Assembly: GCA_963281155.1 (NCBI GenBank)
Contig: CAUJLY010000004.1
Location: 3,658,001-3,722,000 of the forward strand
Length of the DNA stretch: 64,000 nucleotides
Direction: 5' to 3'
Source: Rhabditophanes sp. KR3021
Lineage: Eukaryota; Nematoda; Chromadorea; Rhabditida; Alloionematidae
Positions 59,601-64,000 of this stretch are shown piece after piece (the first letter of the stretch is position 1; every line of letters begins with the position of its first letter). The position numbers were made by a program, and so were the translations under genes. Below the pieces are notes generated by a model that saw only the letters and a list, made by a program, of their open reading frames with translations, did not search any database and was not told the DNA's origin.

Positions 59601-61309
59601 TTAATTAATTATAATTTCAAATAAAAATATAATTTGAAGTCTCATTAATTAATTTATAAAGTTGCTACTTTTTGATTTAACAGAGTGATTGTTTATGAGG
59701 TAAAGGGTACAACACACTTATTGAAATAACAATAAAACATTATTATCAATAATATAGTATGTAGTAAAATGCCAAATAACTTTTAGTAAAAGTTTTCAAT
59801 TTTTAGTTTATGCTATTTCAAATGTCAAGCAGTAATAGTAGTATTAAGTTACAAGCCATATTAAGTATTTTTTTAAATTAACCACGTACGAGGAAAACAG
59901 TTGGGTTTGTCTAGGTTACTCTAATCTAATATTATGAAAGCTCATCTCAACTTTAAATTACGAATAAAAAGTATTTCTTTATCTTTATCAAATAAATCAA
60001 CATCCGATGTAAAAAATTGGCAAAGGTGAGTAGGATAACAGCCATTCGAAAATACAATTAATGAGCATTCCATTAGGCTTCTCATTTATCAATCATGATA
60101 CACCATTTCTATTAAGCTCCAAATTTTATTGCTAATAGAAGCTAAAATAGTGCGAATCATATCTTTGTCTTTGACTGCTAGTATCAAAAATAAATGTTGG
60201 TTGAATAACTGTTTTTAAATGATCAGCAAATAAAATAAAGAGAAGAAATGTAGTACGAAGGGATTGAAATATAAAGAGATATAAATAAAGAATCGGGATG
60301 ATGAACTTTAATTATGATAAAACAGATATAATGATCAATTTGTCGCTTTCTCAAACGTAAAAAGTAGCTAATTGTGTAACTTAATTGCAATTTAAATGCT
60401 TTTCCCCAACACAATTAATTTAACTTCCAATATTTTCTATCTAAACCCAATATTTAACTTAACAATTTACCATCCAAATTTTTAACTCATTAACTTTAAA
60501 AACAACTATCCTTTTTCTTAATAATACAAGTAAACAGTATTTCCATAATATTTGGCATAACACTTTACTGGAAAAGAATTATTTTGATCAATTCAAAATA
60601 ACACAAATAAACAATTTTACGACACATTCCATTGCACAGTAATGTAATAACATAATAATAGCAGTAATGAGAACAATAAAAATACATTAATTTCAAATAA
60701 ATAAATAATTAAAATTGCAGTAAATCTTCAAAACTTGAGAAATTATTTTTATTACTATATTTTATTTTATATTCTAAATTCTATTTTTTGTAGTAGTTAT
60801 ACATATTTTATCTAATATATCATTATATCATGTTACAATCAAATGGTCAGCAAAAAAGTAAACTCTAGTAGAGTTTTAGAATAATTTTATAATAGAAGGG
60901 CTAAGCTTCTATGAAAGAGAAAGTCATTTAATGATTAAAAACATTTTTCATTAATATCACCCATCAAAACATAGTACTTGCAATAAAGTTTGCTGCTTAA
61001 TCTCGAATATTTATTCATTACTATCAACTCGAACCAAATTAAACAAACAAAATAGATGTCCTTTTTGGATGACCGTGAGATCATTTTATTAAATATTCAT
61101 TTTTATTTATTAATAAATTAGAGTTTTTTAAGATTAAATATTTATTTATTTTATTATAAAATTAAAGATACGATGAAAAAGACAATAAATTAATGAACAC
61201 AACTAGAATATAATATCTTTCCTTGTTCTTTTACCTCTATACTGTTTTACGCAGAACATTTCGAAATAATGTCCATTTTTTTCTCGTTTGTTAAGTTTGA
61301 AATCTCTAT
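56602..61309. other. Long AT-rich region without a supported gene
   Basis: 4.7 kb upstream of the muscarinic receptor. Its missing first exon(s) and promoter are expected here but I could not place them. An 84-codon minus-strand frame at 57644-57898 has no recognisable domain. Contains the short tandem repeat at 58665-58795. Confidence 0.45.
58665..58795. repeat. Short tandem repeat (TTAGTGATT units)
   Basis: Four to six imperfect copies of a roughly 20-bp unit containing AAGTTAGTGATTAGTT, changing gradually along the array. No coding content. Confidence 0.65.
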
Positions 61310-61915
61310 TGGCATGTAAGCAGCTTCTGGCAACTCACTGAAACTGATTCTCGGCAGAGATAATTTGTTTCTTCTGCAGAACTCATTCTTCTTCGAATCA
61401 TGTCGTTTTCTTTATTCAAGTCCAGAGTCGTCAGTTTCGTTTCCCATCTACACCAGTGTTGTTCTCCATCTACCTCAATATACAAGTTTTTATGAGCCAA
61501 ATCAATTCTTAGATTATATCCACGTCCTTAACAGAGGATACATCACCTTTTAAGTCAGGGTCAGTTACTCGATTCGTATAGTTTTTTTATTCAATGAAAT
61601 AGTATAGTGATTTCGGCAATCTTCATTCTAACAGATGAAACAAGCATATTTAGAAGAACCTTCAGTCAGTGTTTCATACCTATCAAGTGGAATTATTTTT
61701 TGATTCTTCTTGTTATTATAACCTTTATCTTGACAAAGTTCTTCAAAATACATCTTTAAAGTTTTGCATTTGCATCTTTTTGAGCCTCTATTTGCACGTG
61801 CAGGACATCCTGCAGTATTCACAAAATTTCATGTGGAGATTTTCAGTAAGCCTCGTGGTCGCATCCACAAGCAGATTGGCGGCATATGATCGAAATTCCT
61901 TGACATCATCCTAGG
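61310..61915 (-). pseudogene. Decayed ORF with Cys-rich and nuclease-like segments
   Basis: Minus-strand coding-like segments in changing frames. VKEFRSYAANLLVDATTRL with CEYCRMSCTC comes first, then a Cys-rich CPARANRGSKRCKCK and YACFIC, and lastly YNLRIDLAHKNLYIEVDGEQ-HW followed by LDLNKENDMIRRRM. The last block, a beta-strand with xIEVDGEQHW and then a basic DxxK helix, is typical of small PD-(D/E)xK nucleases of the VSR/DUF559 sort. Stops and frameshifts break it into at least three parts. Not inside any intron I can define. Its origin as part of a transposon or virus-like element is possible but unproven. Confidence 0.5.
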
Positions 61916-62202
61916 AACAGTGATAGGTTGATTCAAAATTAAGCATTTTACAAAGGAGTGCAATAAACCCTACACTCATAGCCATTCGGTTCTAACCATA
62001 TGTTTGGGAGGCTCATTTCTTAATGACATAATTTATCTATACGGAATAATATGTAGGATCAACAATGAACTAAATAGAGGCAATAGAATAAATTAGGATA
62101 AAAGAAAGCGTAGACGAATAATTTAATTAATAACGATTTGTTTCGTTGTACATCTAATATTAAACAGTCGGAACGTATATTTACTCCCAATTTACGAAAA
62201 TT

Positions 62203-63781
62203 CTAGGATGTACTCTTTGCCTCCCTGAAAATCACTTTTTTGAATACTGCCTTAAACTTTGTTGAAAAAGTTAAATATATTAAAAGCGTGTAAGAACTTG
62301 AAAGATTTACTAGTAAGCATGAAACCTGTAAATATTCCTGTAAAAAAGACTTCCCATATCAACTTACTTCCACTAATATTGAAAAAAAGAATGAATAACT
62401 TGTACTCATTATCTCCACAATATTAAGTATCAGGGCAAGGCAATTGCACAGAAGAAACGAAGTCGCAATTGCTACTAGCATTATTGAGGTTGAGTTGTCT
62501 TTATGATCTGTAACTTATTATTACATCAATATAATGGATGATATTTGGGAAATTGATAAAAATTGTCAAAACAAACCTAATTTTTTGTGTGATCCATTAA
62601 CAACTACTTTGAACGAATGATTAGATGCACTAAGATGTTCAATTAATTGAACGGAGGTTTCTGATGGCGGCTCTTCGTTTTTTGTAATACAAATTTTAGC
62701 ATTCTCATCAACAACAGCTGTGCTGCTTCCTAAAGTAACACTTCGACAGCTTACGTTCCGATTGAGAGCATTCTTAGTAGTTGATGCCGAGTTGTTATAG
62801 CGAAAACTAAAAGTCGTATTTATCGCAAGATATTTATTATTTTATGGGAAATTATGTAAATTACCTCTCAGCTGCTCTTAAAGTGCAAACGATTTTAAAG
62901 TTGACTATAGACAGCAAAGTAAAGGGAATAATAAACATAACAATTGTTGTGATGATGTTTTTGTAAATTAAATTAAAATACCAATTCTGCATAAATTCTG
63001 TAGGCAAAACCATTACCGACTCCCTACAATTATCTTATATTTCTTCATACTCGTTTTAACTCTTTTTGAACTCTTTAAAATGATTTTTATCACTTAACCT
63101 TTTTTGTTGTTTAAGATACTTTTATGTGTTTGTTAAAACTAACTTATTAAAAAAATCACTTTGACATTCTGCAACTCGCAATTCGAAAAGTCTGGGGCTC
63201 ATAAATACAACTGACATTAATAAAGTCACTAATATTGTTCTTCGCACGAATGATGGTCGTGATACGCGGTGCATCGCCTAAAATAAATTCGAAATGATGT
63301 GTGAAAGTTTGTAATTAACTTGCTAGAAATGGGTGGACCAGACCAAAATATCGAAAAATGGATACAAGAACCGTAATGTAAACAGAAAAGAAGTGTGACG
63401 CTTGAGCTATAGGGTACCACCAAATTAATACATAAACTGAATACGACATCAAAGCAAAATTTTCTGAATATTCTGAGACCACCGGTGTTGAATAGACCAA
63501 GAAAGTAGAAATTAATATTATTGCATCAGAGATTGATAATACCATAAAAAACCAATTTATTAATGAACTTCTCATCTAAATATTTTGCATTTTTACTCAG
63601 TTCACACAATCAAACTTACCAGCTTGTTTGAGAATACCAAAATATTTATTATATTACAAATTATTCCGAAGATAACAACTAGTGGTAGTATAAACAAGCG
63701 AAAGTAGATTTGAACTGTATTATATCCATTATTGTCATTGCAAGAAGGTAGCAAATCATTTTCTTTAACAGTTGTAGACAT
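62203..63781 (-). CDS. FMRFamide-receptor-like peptide GPCR
   Basis: Seven exons: 63781-63620, 63575-63320, 63277-63144, 63023-62865, 62806-62577, 62507-62368, 62325-62203; about 400 residues. TM1 RLFILPLVVIFGIICNIINI, TM2 NWFFMVLSISDAIIL, TM3 ending VSIFRYFGLVHPF, so the DRY motif is FRY. TM4 has FVRRTILVTLLMSVVFMSPR with the following ELRVAEC cysteine, TM5 IITTIVMFIIPFTLLSIVN, a Ser-rich loop 3, TM6 LVAIATSFLLCNCLALILNI and TM7 VSCLLVNLSSSYTLLIYLTF, then KFKAVF. TM4/TM6/TM7 patterns resemble insect and nematode FMRFamide and related peptide receptors. Exon 2 ends in phase 1 while exon 3 reads correctly only from phase 0, so the model is off by one base there. Confidence 0.75.
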
Positions 63782-64000
63782 GATACTTAATATGATACTT
63801 AATATTCATGCCACAGACGACTAAAACTAAAATGATAAGAAATTTATAATTACATTTTGAGCTAATAAATTATTAAATAAAACGCAAAATACAAAAAATG
63901 TCATAGCTTTTAATCTAGAAAAATGTACAATTTCCAGATGATGAATTCTCTTTTCATCAGAATTTGATATTCTTTGCCATCTTGGTGGTCATTACTTGAT
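63782..64000. other. Upstream flank of the peptide GPCR
   Basis: AT-rich sequence to the window edge. No second gene seen. Confidence 0.4.

Noticed and set aside
1..64000. CRISPR array, operon or bacterial contamination
   Set aside because: No spaced direct repeats of CRISPR type, and nearly all genes have spliceosomal introns and animal identities.

Overview
The window is a piece of an AT-rich animal (metazoan) nuclear genome. Genes are split by very short spliceosomal introns, mostly 32-50 bp with GTAAGT-like donors and TTTTAG or TTTCAG acceptors. The gene set is animal: a muscarinic acetylcholine receptor, an FMRFamide-receptor-like GPCR, two other seven-helix receptors (one resembling nematode serpentine chemoreceptors), membrane aminopeptidase N, NUP155, NDC1, POLR3D, KRI1, L2HGDH, CutA and PP2C. 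Compact genes, tiny introns and a serpentine-type receptor suggest a nematode or another small-genome invertebrate. I cannot name the species.

Layout. 1-6.9 kb: one minus-strand 7TM gene, then about 4.5 kb of AT-rich sequence with no gene I can see. 6.9-20 kb: a dense run of a plus-strand GPCR, CutA, KRI1 (ribosome biogenesis), NUP155, a small secreted protein and a two-domain ER FKBP, then a minus-strand gelsolin-like gene. 20-24.9 kb: tRNA-Pro(CGG) with a decayed tRNA copy and a fold-back repeat, NDC1 (minus) and a secreted protein gene with a TATA box. 25-28 kb: gene-poor, with one non-LTR retrotransposon scrap. 28-38.7 kb: PP2C, L2HGDH, a kelch protein, a RecQ pseudogene, POLR3D, an unknown type I membrane protein and an unknown basic protein. 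39-49 kb: a 13-exon aminopeptidase N (minus). 50-57 kb: a small tetraspan protein and the muscarinic receptor. 57-64 kb: gene-poor, with a nuclease-like relic and an FMRFamide-receptor-like GPCR.

The striking feature is a family of decayed protein-coding copies in the long introns. Each of the four longest aminopeptidase introns (about 0.9-1.9 kb), the long introns of POLR3D (644 bp) and NUP155 (698 bp), and the 2.5 kb first-TM intron of the muscarinic receptor contains one broken ORF cluster. It always lies antisense to the host gene and always has its 3' end toward the host 5' splice site. Six of the seven fall into two related-looking groups with GIY-YIG-endonuclease-like signatures, or parts of them; one group also has Cys/His zinc-finger-like segments. 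The seventh (NUP155) looks chromodomain-like. In places the 3' end of one copy is alignable to sequence that ends at another intron's splice donor. This resembles introner-like or homing-like mobile introns carrying nuclease genes, and I am not aware of a described system of this kind. All copies here look dead (stops, frameshifts).

Housekeeping themes: two nuclear pore scaffold or membrane components (NUP155, NDC1), ribosome and Pol III machinery (KRI1, POLR3D), and several neuronal or sensory receptors. Exon joins were deduced by eye from splice consensus and reading phase; three junctions did not reconcile or are atypical and are flagged.
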